NCBI GenBank assembly: GCA_011009095.1
Contig: VTPC01000642.1
Location: 35,853 to 99,852 of the forward strand
Length of the DNA: 64,000 nt
From: Ignelater luminosus
Taxonomy: Eukaryota; Arthropoda; Insecta; Coleoptera; Elateridae
Direction of reading: 5' to 3'
Positions 24,322 through 38,348 of the stretch are shown here, piece after piece. Numbering within the stretch: position 1 is the first letter of the stretch; each line of letters opens with the position of its first letter. Below the pieces are notes generated by a model, which saw only the letters and a list, made by a program, of their open reading frames with translations, had not been told where the DNA came from and did no database searches. The position numbers and the translations under genes are program-made.

Positions 24322-25639
24322 CAGTGAGAAGGTAGGATATTTTAAATATGCAGTGTCACACGTACGGCGATAAAATTATACGCATTGAGAGAGTTGTAAA
24401 TAATTTTTAATAGAGAAAAGGGGTTGTATTAAATTTATATGTTACACTTTTTATTTGTTTCGGAAATTTTAAACTGGCAAACTTCAAACATTGTGAGTGA
24501 AAAACAATCTTGTGGGATATGTAATATAGAAACTCATTAGTGTTCAATATTTGAATTATGTAAATTGACTGATCGATTTAACCGTTTCTGCGAGTTTTCA
24601 ACTGTATTGTTATTTAAGCTACTCAAAAATAAACTCTATAGCGTCTACTTATTGTATTTTTGAGCAGCTCAAAGCAGTAAATTTGTTTACGATTTTACCT
24701 TGCTTGTTTTTCGGCAGTAATGAAATGTTTATGTTTATTTTAGTTTCAGTGTATTTACATATTATTTATACTTAGAAAAAAAAATTAAAAAAGATTTGAA
24801 ATCTTAATGCAGATTTTAAAGAAAAGCAAATGTACATCTATTAGTATAAGAAAAACCTATTTTGTCTTTATTTATTAATTTTAAAAAGTCAGATTTACTT
24901 CAAATGTATAGATTATGTCAATTTTATAAATCAGAAACCAACTTAAATATGTGAGAATCTAAAATTACTAAAATGGTGAACAGATTTTATTTATTTAATT
25001 TTGCTTTGTGTATACATTTTATTACTCAAAATTAATTCAGTAGAAAAGCACAATCAAAGTCTTTTGACTTGTATAAAACTTAGTTAAAAGCCGTAAAACA
25101 AGTTTAAAATTAAATTACATCCGTTAAATTTAATCAATAATCCATTAATTTGAATTCAAGTAAGATCTGTATAAATTCTAGATTTAAAATACAATTATTA
25201 TTACTGTAAAGAAATTATTTTTCTTAGCTTCTCAGTTGTCGTAAAATTTAGTGTAAACGTTTTTAAATAAAATCGTATAATGTAAAAGAAGCGATGTCAG
25301 TTTTATAGACTGTAATTATAGGTTTGATTTTTTATTGTTAAATAAATATTTTATGTTTTATTTAATTATACTGTTATTATAAAATCAAACTGGTTTATTG
25401 TTTCTTCCATTATTGTTAGAAAACCGAAAATTCACATCTAGAAACCCTCTTGTTGCTTTTCTACCAAATTTTAAAGATCCTCTATTTTCTTTTATGTACT
25501 GTTATACTGGATTATTTACTTAAGAAAACTTTTTGTGCAACTACTAATTCAAAATAAAAGAATCTACACAATTCCTGAGAAAAATAGAAGAGATCTTATA
25601 ATAATGTTTTTATCAAGTTCAGTGTACAATTTGTTTTAA
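24322..25639 (+). other. Probable Beat 3' UTR then intergenic sequence
   Basis: Very AT-rich with no open frame. Candidate poly(A) signal AATAAA at 24628-24633 and others further on (around 25266 and 25340). The actual cleavage site cannot be decided from sequence. Confidence 0.35.
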
Positions 25640-25949
25640 TATACTCGGTGTCTCCAAAAGGTTGGGACAGCTTAACTGCAGACTACTGGGTAAAAATAAG
25701 AAGATGTAACTCAACTTACCTATATCCAAAATCGTCTCGTTAAGTCACTACAAGGCGTGAAAGTCTTTTGAAAAAAAAATTAATTTTTTTGCATTATACA
25801 GTTATAAGAGTTTTTTTCTTCTTCAGCCAAAATGTTGATTGGGATCTGTGGGGGGTTACCACGTAGAATTCCGATGCAGTTTGCATTCGTCCTGTGTTTT
25901 GTCTTGAGGTGACAGAGTGTGGTGTACTGTGTGAGTGTAGTAGTTGTAA

Positions 25950-27060
25950 TGCTAAGTTCAGTTGAAGCAGTGTCGGCCTTGTCTTGGTGGGCTGCGGTTC
26001 CTCGTTGTTGTTTTGGCGGTGAGGGGGTTCGTGTTGTGATGGTGATGTAGTTGTTTCAGTCTCTGTAGAATTCTGTAGAATCTGGACTTGATTAGAGTGG
26101 AGTCGATGACAAGTAGCAGATGGTCGGGGGTTATAGGAGAGGCAATAATAGCAGGGGTTTCGAAGAGGGGAGTTAGGGGGTTGGTAACGACGATGTGATT
26201 AATGATGAAGCTACCCAGGTGGGTCAGATAAGTGGGGCGTTCATTGGGAATATGGAACAGCAGGAGCCTTGGCAAGCAGTTTGCCAGTTATTGGCCCTTC
26301 GGGTTCGACACCTTATTCCCGAAGGCCGTATTCCGGTCGTTCCATCAGCACGGCCCTCCGGAGCGAGGCCACAAACTCGAAAAAGTCGACTGAAAGCGGG
26401 TCATTGGGTGGAAACTAGTTAAATAGAAAATATGTGTAGTGAGACTGTCCGGCTAAGTAGTATATGGTGGCAGCGCAGACGTGGGGCCAGGGAGTGGGAC
26501 TTTCTAAGATGGTTGTCGGACATGGCAAAGATGTGGATGTGGTCCGTGTAAATCAAATTCTCAAGTAGCGGGCGTTTGTTGCGCTAGCCGTTGAGATTGG
26601 GATCGATATTTTAGGAACGAGGTTTAGGAAAAGGATACGTGAACCACGTTTCCGGAGTAGGATGCTTTGACCCAGAGGCCAAGCAACTGGGTAATGGTAG
26701 GAAACAGGAGCTTGTGGATGTGGTCACGTTGGTTCGGAAAGAGGTTCGGGAACGAGGTGACAGAGAAGGACAGAAATTCCCAATGCGGGATGTAGAGTGT
26801 TCGCCGGCGGGTTTCAAGAAGATTGCCGCTTTGGGAGCAACGGGAGAGGAGGGGCGGTTTGGGTACCGCAAAAAAGGCAACGTGCCGCCCCCGCAGTTTT
26901 CACATTTGTGAGCTATGGAAGGCTTGCAGCACGCAGTGTGGCGACCGGCGCCACAAATGCCGCAGGTTGGAGTCCTAACCGTACACTTCGAGGAAAGGTG
27001 GTCAAACTCGAGGCACTTGCCTTACTGGACCGGTTGAGTTTTGGAGACGAGAGACAGCTC
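25950..27060 (-). mobile_element. Jockey/R1-like LINE remnant: ORF1 zinc knuckles and endonuclease
   Basis: From high to low coordinates on the minus strand there are CCHC-type knuckles (KCTVRTPTCGICGAGRHTAC and CKPSIAHKCENCGGG, about 26890-27010). A proline-rich stretch follows (26611-26880), then endonuclease pieces (RPLLENLIYTDHIHIFA about 26520-26570, and SFIINHIVVTNPLTPLFETP with SPITPDHLLLVID about 26080-26210). The order ORF1 knuckles then ORF2 endonuclease fits Jockey/R1/I-type LINEs. No RT follows, and frames are broken. GC-rich against an AT-rich background. An element-like end (tactcggtgtctcc at about 25641) lies just beyond. Confidence 0.65.
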
Positions 27061-27129
27061 GACCGGATTATTCTTGTTTACACGAATGCAACCTTTAAAA
27101 CACAATTCATATATTGGAACGAAAGATGA

Positions 27130-27409
27130 TAAACAATGTTTTCTCCCCTCGTAATTATAATCTAAAGTGTATACAATTCATAACTTTAAGGTCGTAATTT
27201 CACGCCAGTTTGGATTTACCTCTCTATTATTAAGGATAATGATAAGATACCACTTTTAAGGATTTTGTTATGAACTCTTTTGGGAAATAGGACTTTTTAT
27301 AAAATTCATGACTTTTATTAATGCGTTCATTTACCACTTTAAAGCTAGCAAAGTAGAAAGAAAATAGATTAGAAACGACGCCTTCATTTTATAAAAAAAA
27401 TGGAGATAC
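27130..27409. other. Intergenic, nothing recognised
   Basis: AT-rich; no supported feature. Confidence 0.5.
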
Positions 27410-29700
27410 TACTTTTACGCTTAGTACGGCAGCATATGAAACTGTTAAGAAAGCCTTTAATGACACATTCGGACAGCGAAAAAGACGACTAGAACAACTG
27501 CTGTCTAGTACAGAATTAGGTGATTTGAACTCATCCGAGTTTTACTATTACAACAAACACGCCCAACATTCTTCTTTAGTTCAAGAGTTAACCTTTCGTC
27601 ATCTTCAGTACCATAAAGACTTAGGAGAGAAACAATTAAGCGCTTTTAGATTTAAAGGACTTTCTTAGCACTTTTCGCGCAAAATATTGAATAATAATTC
27701 CCTCCGGAATGGCATAACCCAAATATATATAAAAAGCTTTGCATTTAACCGTCAAAACTACCTCATGTTTTTCCCAAACATTTGTAAAAAACACAAAGCG
27801 CACAATTCAAATCTTGACATCTTTTTCTGTGATTTACACAAGGTGGGCGTGAAGCAACGCATGGCTTTTTCTATAATTCAGCTGGAACAGAAATTTTTTT
27901 AGGCTGACAATCTTAACATAATTTTAAGAATACTTTTAATAAGAAAAATTGAAAGTAATAACTATCGGAAAGTGGTTAATCTGAACAGGATTCATTGCGA
28001 CCTAAGGCCCCTTCAGATTTTTTAACCCTTGGACGCTTGATCAAGCAGTGTTAAGAACCTTCTAATCTAGAAGACTTAAAGTAAAAGTAACTTTTAGTAA
28101 GACAAACTTCTTCGGTTCGAATAACTTCACTTACCAACAAGCCCAGCCGGTTAACAAAACGATGATGAATATTGAGAAAACCGAAATACATGTCGATGTC
28201 AAAAATTGACGATTGTCCTTCTTCTCTCTTTTAAAGAGGAAAGAGCAAAAAATTATTTTTAGTAGTTGGAAAAACAACAGTAATAAAAACTTTCATGCTT
28301 TGGCCTGTCAAAGTTTTAATTTAGATTCTGTACCTAATCTTTATTTTCATGTAGTACTTCATACATGTTGCATTCAAAATAAATACAGAGATCTTACCTG
28401 GAAATATCTTAAGCAGATTTTATGTGAATTTTATTTGACAAATCGTGTATACAAGAATGTAAAAGGACATTATTTAATGGTAAAGTAGACGTCTTACTGA
28501 CGTTAATTATTTGGATTTGATTTAGATCAAATAAATTCAGCACGACTTTGCTTGCTGTAAGCTGCAATAGACGAAGGGAATTCACAGTTTCACGTAATTT
28601 CGTTTTTCAGAAGTGAAGTGAAGAAAACAATTTTTATTTCGTTTTGTCATACTTATTTATCGATGGAAAGGTCAATCAGGGAGGATTAAAATGTACATAT
28701 ATGATGAATGTAAAGGCAGACGTTCTGCTAAATTGTCACGATAGATTTCCTGGTTATTAATCTTTTCTATTTTAACTTGTTGCAGCTCGAACCATTTGAA
28801 AATTACGGACCACGAGATATTTTCCTCAAAATAGAATAGTCGGGCTTCCACAAAAAAACTCATCTACATTTTGTTAAGACAGGAACAGTAGCAACCAGAA
28901 AAATGGGTCCCTTGACCCTTGACGCTCACCGTATCCAGAAAAAAATATACCTGTAGTATTAACTTAAAAAACCTTAATAATCAATATATTGGAATTTGTA
29001 AATTTTAGAAATTCTCATACAAATTCAATTAAAATACAGTAGACATATTCCCAATCAGAAATAAATACTTATAAGCTAAAAATAATTTCACATCAACCGA
29101 CAAGGGTTTTTTAATATTTATAAAAGATGCCAAATTTTACATTTACGTAAATAGAGAAGTAAGTATCGACTACTAACACACCAAATATTGGGGAATGTAG
29201 AATTGATATAATGAGTTTCAGAATTAGTCTTTTTCTTTAATATTAACGGTATAGTTTACGTCCAGGATTTACGGGTTCCGAGAAGAAAATTAAATATCCT
29301 TTTTAGATTATCTCTTTAGATCTGCTTGGTCTATCTCCTAGATCTTCAAAAGTAAATGTTTTTCTACTAGTTTTATGTGACTGCTTTATTAAATTTGTTT
29401 TTACGATTGCGTCAAGCTACTGCACCTGGAATTGTTACATTTTTGGAGAACAATGTTTTTTTTGTAATGTTTAATGTTCCTCAAACAATTATGTGTGATA
29501 ACGGGTTTCAATTTAGAAGTGATTGTTTTAGAGATTTTGTGAAGAAATATCAAGTTCAGCAAATATAGTATAATGCGCTTTATCAACCACAAGCCAATAG
29601 TTCGGAATGTGTGAAATTTCAAAAATTAACTTTGATATGTTTTTTGGTTCAAGCTTCATTATCTTTCATGAAAACAAAAGTATTTTGGCAAGAATATAAA
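27410..29700 (+). mobile_element. Gypsy-type LTR retrotransposon fossil: gag and integrase pieces
   Basis: A gag-like stretch lies at about 27410-27670 (RRLEQLLSSTELGD), typical of short insect Ty3/Gypsy gags. An integrase-core stretch lies at about 29320-29700 (TIMCDNGFQFRS, QPQANSSE). Same strand and plausible order, so probably one much-eroded element. Protease, RT and RNase H between them are not recognisable. Broken throughout; no LTRs seen. Confidence 0.65.
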
Positions 29701-32700
29701 TAGTAAATGTGATTATAAGGTAAGTTAATAGTTATGTAATTTAAAGCAAAAAAAAGAAATTCTAATAAGTAATATTTCGATAAAAATATTTCAACTGATT
29801 CTGGAATAAAATTGTAACTGTCACCTTGTCACCTGAATGTAGAATTCTATCAATACAATAACTAACCTGCTAATTCAATTTCATTCGTTGTGTTATATTT
29901 TTAATATTCTGGTTTTACTGTAACGGTCTGGAAGCCGTCACTTAAATTCTCAATTATTTCCGTGTAGATATTGGTTCGCCCGGTATAACTCCTTTTAGTC
30001 TGCATCAGTTTTTGTATGGAATTTTAATTTAAAGAATATCACCTTCTGCCGTCCAAATTTTAAAATGCACGTTTACTTTTCGCTTGACCGTTCTGGAGAT
30101 AGAGTGCTTTCAAGTACTTTTCTTAAGTGGTTTTCTTTGAGGGATCTATACTGGATTTTTTATCGTCCAAGCATCTCTACTAACTTAGTGCTGCTTTGAA
30201 ATGAAATAGTGACTGTCTGATAATTATGTGAGCTGAGTTCTTTTCTCACTCTAATTTATTTTTTAACGGAGTTTCCGACTGGAATTTTTACAATTTTGTT
30301 TGATGTATTTTCTTAGACAAGCCTAAGCCTATTAATAACCACTTGACCGTTTATCATTCTAATTTCTACCTCACAAACCAAAAGCTCACTACAAATACAA
30401 TAAATTGTCAGTTCCTACTGTTATCCGGATGGTACCATCTTCATCCATCAACTAATTGGATTGTTTCTTGCTAGTTCACCAGACCCATACCTCACAGCTC
30501 GCAATCCAAATAAATACACTGTCACATTGGCAGCGTATGCAATACCTGGACCAACACTTCTGAATAAGGTGGTCAAGAGAACACAAGTCAAGCCACCAAG
30601 TCACGAACAAAGTTATCCAGAAGGAACCAATATCGCCAGCAAAGTGAAAGCTAGGGAGAATCATCGAGTCATTTAGTTAATGTTTAAACGGGCAGTGGAA
30701 TGAACTTTATTTTTGAATAAATTCAGTGTTGATAACGACTACAACTTTCCTGTTTAGGACTTGCACAATGTTTGGTTGTACATGAGTACATACACATTGC
30801 ATATCATGATACTCTCCTTTCACACATTCCCTTCCGTAAACTACAAACTTTAATAGAGCTTTCACAATGAATATGTTTATTATCCGAGTTTATTACCTCT
30901 CACTTTGAAAGCTCATATTTTAAAAAACATCCAACAGATTTTATTTTAATAAAAGTTTATTAATTTCAAAATTTCTCAAACAGGTTTTTATTTGTTAGGG
31001 CAAATGTGTTCGAGAAAACGTAATCTTTCACTCGTATTTTGAGAATACCTATAATAATTGTTCTAGAATTAATTAATAAAAAAATATTTATCCGGAAAAA
31101 AATGAAATCTATACATTCTAACCACAAACAGTTTATTGGTAAACTGTAAGACTCATACAATTAAAAATATACTGACAGTAAAGCATGATAGCGTTTGTTG
31201 AAATTGATAAGCGAACAGAATTATTACTTAAATTCTATGGGTAATTTCCAAGGAAACAAAAAAACTCCCAGTTTAACACAAGTCTCACAGAAGTTTTGTT
31301 GTAAAATTAAGATAATATATTTAATGTTTTTGGCAGGTTTAGTTAACTTAAAATTTAATAAAACACTAAAATACAGGTGGAAGAGGTACTAAAGTTAATC
31401 ATAAAACGAAAAACACTTCACCTAACAATAAAGAAAATTACAACCACTTTAGCGCATTCGGTGAAACAATAAAGGCAAATTTAAAATCACTGACGCGTAA
31501 AATTCGGTAGAGAGAAAAATACTTTGATATTCTTCTGTATTTGAAAATTACTAAAAAAGATTCGTATGTATTTCACATTGTTTAAGAATTACTAATTAAT
31601 CTTTGCAAACGCTAAAGCGAGTTTTGTATATGAAGCTAATTTTAAAGAATGACTTTGTAAATTAATTACGGTGGTTAATGAGTTCTGGTTTAAAATAATG
31701 ATTATATTCTGCTTAATTATTATTCTGGGCGTAAATCGAACGTCCCTAATAAATGGTTTCAACAGTTTGCACCAATTAAATTACGACGAGCCATTTCTAA
31801 GGGATTGACCGCGTATAATGCGATACAAATGTGTTTAATTCTGTTTTTATGGAACTTTATTGCTTTGTTAAAACATTTCAGTATGACAGTACAAGAATAA
31901 TTGAAACGGAAGAAAATATAATGTAGAATTTTAAACAACCTTTTGTATGATAAAAAACGAGTAATAACAATAAGATGGTGTAGTGTAGATTCTTGTATTA
32001 TTATCAGTTAAATTTGTTACCCAATGTATAAATTAAGATTTATATGTAAATAAAAGTATATCCATTTTAGAATCTTTTGTTATTAATCATGTTCAGATTA
32101 CTTGAACAAACAAGGATAAGTAATATAAGAGAAAGATTAATATTTATTAAGGCTCTATCGATCTGTTTACAGCTAAAGGAAGACTAACAACTGAGGAATA
32201 AATTAACACTAGATATATTTTAACGGAGGTAAGTGTAGTTTTTTGTGTAACAAGGGACAGGGGAAAAAGTGCATCTTTTCTTCTCACTGGTGAAATTTAA
32301 TGTCCGAAGTATAGCCGAGGGCGGTAATCACCCAAGGGAGAAAACGACACTTTACTCCAAAAAGTTGTGAATCACATGATTTTTTTCTACCCCCTTACTA
32401 AAAGATTCAAAAGAAAACAGAAAATCCGAACAATCCCCTTGAGAACAAAATGTAGATACATGAGGCAGTGTCGTGATATTTCTGTCGATAGTTTTTTTCT
32501 CTTTGTGTGTAAACCATATTTGAAGACAGACACTAAATGCTTGATTACGACAATTATGCGTTTGACTGATTATACAACACAGGTTCTTGCATCTTGATGG
32601 TCAAATTCGCAGACACGCTATAAATACATACAACGGCACTTCCTCCTTTATTTTCATAGGGAGCTGCAACTGTTGAAACTATAAAATAAAAAATAATATA

Positions 32701-33819
32701 AAATTCCATTGTATTATAATAATTCTTTTTACACCATGCAGATCATCTAAATATGTAAATTTGGATTTTGTTTGAGAACTTCAAGTGTTTTCTATATAGA
32801 ATATTATAATAATAAACAACAAAATGATAATTATAAGTTAGTGGTACAGTAAAAACTGTACTCTGGGACACTTCTCATTCTCGGACTGCTTTTCATATCT
32901 GAACCCAAGCAACACCATTTGGTTTAAAAAACGTTAAATTATACGACGAACCATACGTATGAATACGATAAATTCTTACCTAAAAATCTACTGGAAAATG
33001 TTCGCTTCGTCTACGTTTATTTCCAGTAAAGTATGTTCGTTTAAAAGCAAGATACCTTCTACGCTTATTTTTTGAATTAACAGAGGTTTATTTGTATGGT
33101 TTTGAAAACGTTTATTTTTAGTACACAAAGTACGTTGAAACTGTGGTATATTACTACTTTCATATTACGTTGATCATCACTTTTTTCCTTCGTTTATGAT
33201 ATACCTTTATATCCCTTACAAAATGTACGTTTATATTCTCTAGCTTATTGTCTTTATTTTACCTACGTTCTTATCTTCTTTATTCCGTTTATAATATACA
33301 AAGCTTTTCTTGCATTGACCTAGTTGAAAGTCTGTCTTTATTAAAAAAAAAATTGTAAAATTAGAGTTGTAAGTACAACAGCCAATCAGCTTATTTGAAC
33401 CATTAGTTTGTAAGTGAAGAAGACCAGGTGGTAACAATTCCTTTGCTTTGACCTACACAGATATTTATGGCTTTTTTTTGGTATACTTTTACTTTTATAT
33501 TGTACCCCAGAATTCCTTCTAATTTTTTGAATATCAAAATTTATTTCATTACGTAATTGGGCATGATGACTTGAAATTCATTAGCTGAAGATTATTAACA
33601 AATTATAGTTCTATACTTTCTTCATAGTATAGGAAACTACTAGAACAGTATACTAATTTCCTATCTTAATTAGTTACAATCAACGGCATGGAAAATAATA
33701 GCCATAATGTTTAATTGAAACTGAGTTTTAAATTATGTATATTTTTGTATTTTCATCTTCCATTCTAATTAATATTTAATTTCCCTGTGTTTTTGTAATG
33801 TTTTTCTTCTCTTCTGTAA
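29701..33819. other. Intergenic, no gene identified
   Basis: AT-rich. Open frames such as 30461-30676 (plus) resemble nothing I recognise. Around 32240-32400 there is a GC-richer patch (gccgagggcggtaatc) of unknown nature. No exon set could be supported. Confidence 0.45.
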
Positions 33820-35581
33820 TATACAGGGTGCTTGGTTCACCGTGGTATATTCCAAAAGGGGTGTTAGAAGACATGATTTGGAACTTATCTAACCTAATAT
33901 ACTATTATACAAAGTGTCACGGTTTTTGAGATATTGTCATTTTTCATAATTTCACCCAATTGGACGTATTACTCCATTTAAATGTGAACACCGCACTACT
34001 GGACACTTTAAATTTGAAAGTAATGATGATTTTATAATCTTTCATAACTACTCTATCCATTTTAATTATTTTCATCCACTCCTACAAGTAATTAAGCAAA
34101 TTAGACCCGGAGAAAGTTAAAACAATTACTACTCTAAAATTTAACTTTTACTTTATAAGACTATAAAAGAGAAAAATCCAATGGGTAATTATGTTCAAGC
34201 ATTTTTAAAAACATCTTTGTTCTTTACCCTTTAAAATGACATATCACACCTTTAACCCCCTGCAGATTTTTAGGACTAACAGGCGACTTGAATACAAAGA
34301 AACCGTTCGGCCGCGCAAAAGCAAACACTTGATAACACGTCATTAGTTGTAGGTTTGGCTTTATAACCATTGATGGTATTGATTTTTGCATTTTCAGTTG
34401 TTAATTCTGTGATTTTTGCGTGTTGCAGGTCCGTATCAGTTTGCGTTAAACTCCACGTTTTATTACAAGCGTTCAATTGGACTATTAAAAAGCATCGAAT
34501 CTACATTGAATTACACTTGTTTGATTGGACTATTAAATAGTGATGGTCCCTAAACATAATAACCTGAGGGTGTCAAATATGATGATCGAGCAGGCCATAT
34601 TATCGGCCCGTTTTTCCCTATCCATCTTTTGGGAAAGTTGGTTAAAAAGTTTTTACAGAACAATTTGGACGATATTTTAGATGAAGTGCCACTAGATGGG
34701 GTACGACAAATGATTTTTCAAAACGATGGATGCCCTGCCTACAATCCGATAGCCGTAAAAGACTTTTTAAATGCCAACATTCTCAATAGATGGATAGGGC
34801 AAAACGGGCCAATAACACGGCCTGCTCGATCACCAAATTTAGCGCCCTTGGGTTATTATGTCTGGGGACCATCACTATTTAATAGTCCAATCAAACAAGT
34901 GTAATTCAATGTAGATTCAGTGCACTTTGATAGTCCAGTTTAACGATTGCAATAAAACGTGGAGTTCAATGCAAACTGATACGGACCTGCAACACACAAA
35001 AATCACAAAATCAACGGTTACAAATGCAAACATCAACACCACCAATGGTTATGAAGCCAAACCTACAAATAATAACGTGTTATCAAGTATTTGCTTTTGT
35101 GTGACCAAACGGTTCCTTTGTATTCAAGTCGCCTGTTAGTCCTAAGAATTTGCAGGTGGTTAAAAGTCTGATATGTCAACAAACAAGGATGTTTTTGAAA
35201 ATGTCTGAACACAGTTACACATTGGATTTTCTCTTTTATAGCCTTATAAAGTAAAAGTTAAATTTTAGAGTCATAATTATTTTAACTTTCTCCGGGTCTA
35301 ATTTGATTAATCACTTGTAGGAGTGGATGGAAATGACTAAAGTCGATAGAGTACTTATAAAAGATTATAAAATTATCATTACCTTCAAATTACAAGTCTC
35401 CCGTAGTACAGTGTTCACATTTAAATGGGGAAACATGTCCAATTGGGTGAAATTATGAAACATGACAATATCTCAAAATGATGACACCTTGTATAATAGT
35501 ATATTAGGTTAGATAAGTTTCAAATCATGTCTTCTACAACCCCTTTTTAGATATACGGTGGTGAGCCAAACACCCTGTATA
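33820..35581. mobile_element. Foldback (long inverted-repeat) element, copy 2
   Basis: Begins tatacagggtgcttggttc and ends gagccaaacaccctgtata. The left arm (33820 to about 34627) and right arm (about 34789 to 35581) are inverted repeats of roughly 800 bp, with an asymmetric centre of about 160 bp. It is homologous to 104-1838, but the centre is in the opposite orientation, so the two copies inserted in opposite directions. The centre and inner arms carry a captured transposase piece. Both ends are retained here, making it the better reference copy. Confidence 0.85.
34629..34904 (+). pseudogene. Captured Tc1/mariner-type transposase fragment in foldback copy 2
   Basis: 91 residues: KKFLQNNLDDILDEVPLDGV, MIFQNDGCPAYNPIAVKDFL, RWIGQNGPITRPARSPNLAP, LGYYVWGPSLFN. 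Matches the last third of IS630/Tc1/mariner transposases, with the FQNDG catalytic block. The expected final acid (PLDYxLWG) is glycine (PLGYYVWG). No N-terminal part, so not functional. Homologous to the fragment at 790-1020 in the other copy. Confidence 0.7.
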
Positions 35582-35729
35582 CATAGAGAAAAATATACAC
35601 TGTACACTTTTTTATGGTTAAGTTTAATTAGTTTAAAGAAGTGCAGATTTAATTAATATGATTATTACAGATATGAATTTAAATACATATTCAATCATTT
35701 TTTACTATATAAGTAATATAACTTTTTGC

Positions 35730-37077
35730 TTAGGTGTCTTTCTTTAAATTGTATGTGTACCTTGACTTAGCAAGTTTCAGCCAATCTTGAATAGACTCTT
35801 TTATCACTTTATCGGACAGATCACTAGTATGAGGGCCACTTGTACCGTAAGACAGTTTAACTGCGTCTGAAAGGTACTTACTTTTGTGTACACTAATACG
35901 ATGTTATTTGAAGATACTTACCAATGATCGCACAACACATTTTGGTTTTCTTAAAAGGCTTCTTGTCTTTGCCAGACCAATTAAATTTCATTGCCACTTG
36001 GTTTGTATGCAAATATTTGAGCATATTCATTGTGGTATTTCTTACACTGGACCCACCAATGGTTGATAACCGTTTTGTCTAAGTAAGAGCAAATAGGTAT
36101 ATAAACTGATATACAGGTTAACACAAAGTACTTTCATCGTCAGCACAATACATGGATGCGTAAAAGTAATAAGTTTGCAAATGTTGCGTTACATTGCTTA
36201 CCACGTACGTAAAATTTTCATCCTTGCTTAGGAACTCTTCAACACAGCGGTATTCAGTCTTATTACTAACTGGTAAATTTGGAAAATTTGGAGGTCTCTC
36301 AAGTACTCTGTTATTTACTTCTAAATTTCTCAGGATATTATCCCACATAATATTCTGTTGATCGTGAGTGGAAATTATTCTTTCTACGCGTCTTAATAGC
36401 AGTTCTATTGCAGGTGTACTACTACTAACATTGGAACTACGAGATGAAACAGTAGTGTTGTTACTTTTAAGGGAACATAATGAAGAGGATGTTCCTGATT
36501 TATATGTTATGGTCCTATCAAAAGATTCTTCATTATGTTGTGTCATGGATTGTACTTCTGTTTCGTCCACATCGGATGAAAATTCATCGCTTAATTCATT
36601 TGATCTAAAAGCATTTCACTGTTACAAAAAAACAAGATATACATTTACTTCTGCTTTTTATTTGTTTCTTTCGAATTTAATTTTAACTTCCGTTTACGAG
36701 GATCTTCTTTCTTCTCTTGGACATTGGTCTGACTATTCATTTCTGCAATCTTTCTTCGAATAAGCAGTTGGTTACCATCGGAACTGCTGCAACTATCCTC
36801 CACCATTTTGGTCAAATAATCGTTTACTTCGTGAGAGGTAATGACTGTTTTGTAGATTTAGAAGAGCAAAGATAACGTTATTACCTGAAATATAATAAAC
36901 CTTTTTCACACCATACTTGCGCCACGACGACGATGGTGCTTTTTGAGATGTTACATATTTTTCCAATACATCTTGTTTTCCAATATTGGGCCACAGGCAT
37001 TTACTTGGGTCAGCTATTAGCCATGCCAGTGCCACAACCGAACATTCTTTTTTGTCAAATTCAACGACAGCATACAT
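35730..37077 (-). CDS. DUF4806-type protein, five coding exons, apparently intact
   Basis: Minus strand. Coding exons are 37077-36885, 36844-36649, 36604-36202, 36078-35922 and 35866-35730. All introns are GT/AG (40, 44, 123 and 55 bp) and phases agree at every junction, giving 361 residues from ATG to TAA. The N-terminus MYAVVEFDKK with AWLIADPSKCLWP and SSSWRKYGVKKVYYIS resembles the W-x-Y leader seen on these proteins. The middle is basic and serine-rich (KEDPRKRKLKLNSK, a likely nuclear signal). The C-terminus SKDENFTYVTKRLSTIGGSS, AMKFNWSGKDKKPFKKTKMC and CAIIDAVKLSYGTS matches the DUF4806 pattern. An acceptor (atctcag) just upstream of the ATG suggests a 5' non-coding exon. It lies downstream of, and on the same strand as, the TNP2-like transposase relic. 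It may be that transposon's second ORF or an independent gene. Molecular function is unknown. Confidence 0.65.
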
Positions 37078-37260
37078 GATGTCGCCTGAGATTGTAGAAA
37101 AACAATTTAATTTAATTAAAACAAACTTAACGTTACGCCGCAACAGAAGCTTATTCAAAACAAAAGACATAGATTATAATCTGGATATTTATACGGATCA
37201 AAAGATCAAACCATCAACTAGATTAAACCCCTGTATTTGAGTCATCGAGTAATAGTTACA

Positions 37261-37705
37261 TATACAGGATGTCCCAAAAGATATCGTCGTAGATGTCAGA
37301 GCTTATTAATTATGCCTTCATGAATCACGAATGTTAATAAAGTTATGTTCGGTTCTCAACAATTATTCAGTTATAGATTAATTCCGTTTTTCTTATAACA
37401 AATAAACAAATCGCCGCACAAAACAAATGTTTTTGTGCATCTGTTAAATTTTGTTTATGCTTGTTTTTAAAAGGTACATTTAAATGTTTGTAATCCTATG
37501 ACCGGAAAATGCTTTTGCTTTAACTAAATAAAGTTTATTAATTTATTTATTTGTCTGGTATCACAATTCTTTGTACAAATAGAGATTGATCAATAATTCA
37601 GAAACAGTTGAGAAACAACTATAATTTATTAACATTTTTGATTCATCAAAGCATGATTAACAAGCCCTTAAATTTAGGACTATACCTTTTCGAACACACT
37701 GTATA
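37261..37705. mobile_element. Small non-autonomous TIR element (MITE)
   Basis: 445 bp with imperfect inverted ends: left tatacaggatgtcccaaaag, right (reverse complement) tatacagtgtgttcgaaaag. It encodes no protein. It lies between the TNP2-like ORF and the DUF4806-type gene. Superfamily undetermined. A short run of A then G (37736-37756) follows on the far side. Confidence 0.7.
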
Positions 37706-38348
37706 TACTGTATTATTTAAAATATAGAAATTATAACAAAAAAAAGGGGGGGGGAGGCAATAAAATAATATTTCATTTTTGATGAATAACTGGCGAACAA
37801 TACATTCCATTTTTGTAAGGGAATGTTATATATTTCACGGAAATTTCAGAAACTTTAAAGAACATTTGGTCACTTTTTCCCCATGCAAAATGTATACCTA
37901 ATTTTGATGATTTCAAAGGACAAACATAAGAATCTTTTTTATAACGAAATTTATTCGCGACACACTTATAAACGTTATCTAAGCAAATAATGGATCTAAT
38001 AATACATATTTGACCTCCGACAGACACTACGTTATCTGGAATAGTTGTACTAATAAATAAATCTTCGCTAATTTTTAATTTTGAGCACTTAAAGTAATTA
38101 CAATTTTGATTAAAAATACCAATAGGCTTGTATAATATTTCAACATTATCCAAATTATCGGCAACAGAGTTCATCTCATGTAATTTATTATTCACTTGTT
38201 GCAGAGGGAGATTTTTACCTCTTATTAAACGCTTTAACTTTCCTAAGTAATTTTCAAAGACAAAACAACTATAATTACTTAAATCGCCATATGCCTGAAC
38301 ATCATCACTTATATGAATCAAGGAATGAACATTATATACATTAAAGTA

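Noticed and set aside
26290-26320. tRNA B box (gggttcgacacc)
   Set aside because: No A box at the right distance and no cloverleaf; it lies inside a LINE remnant.
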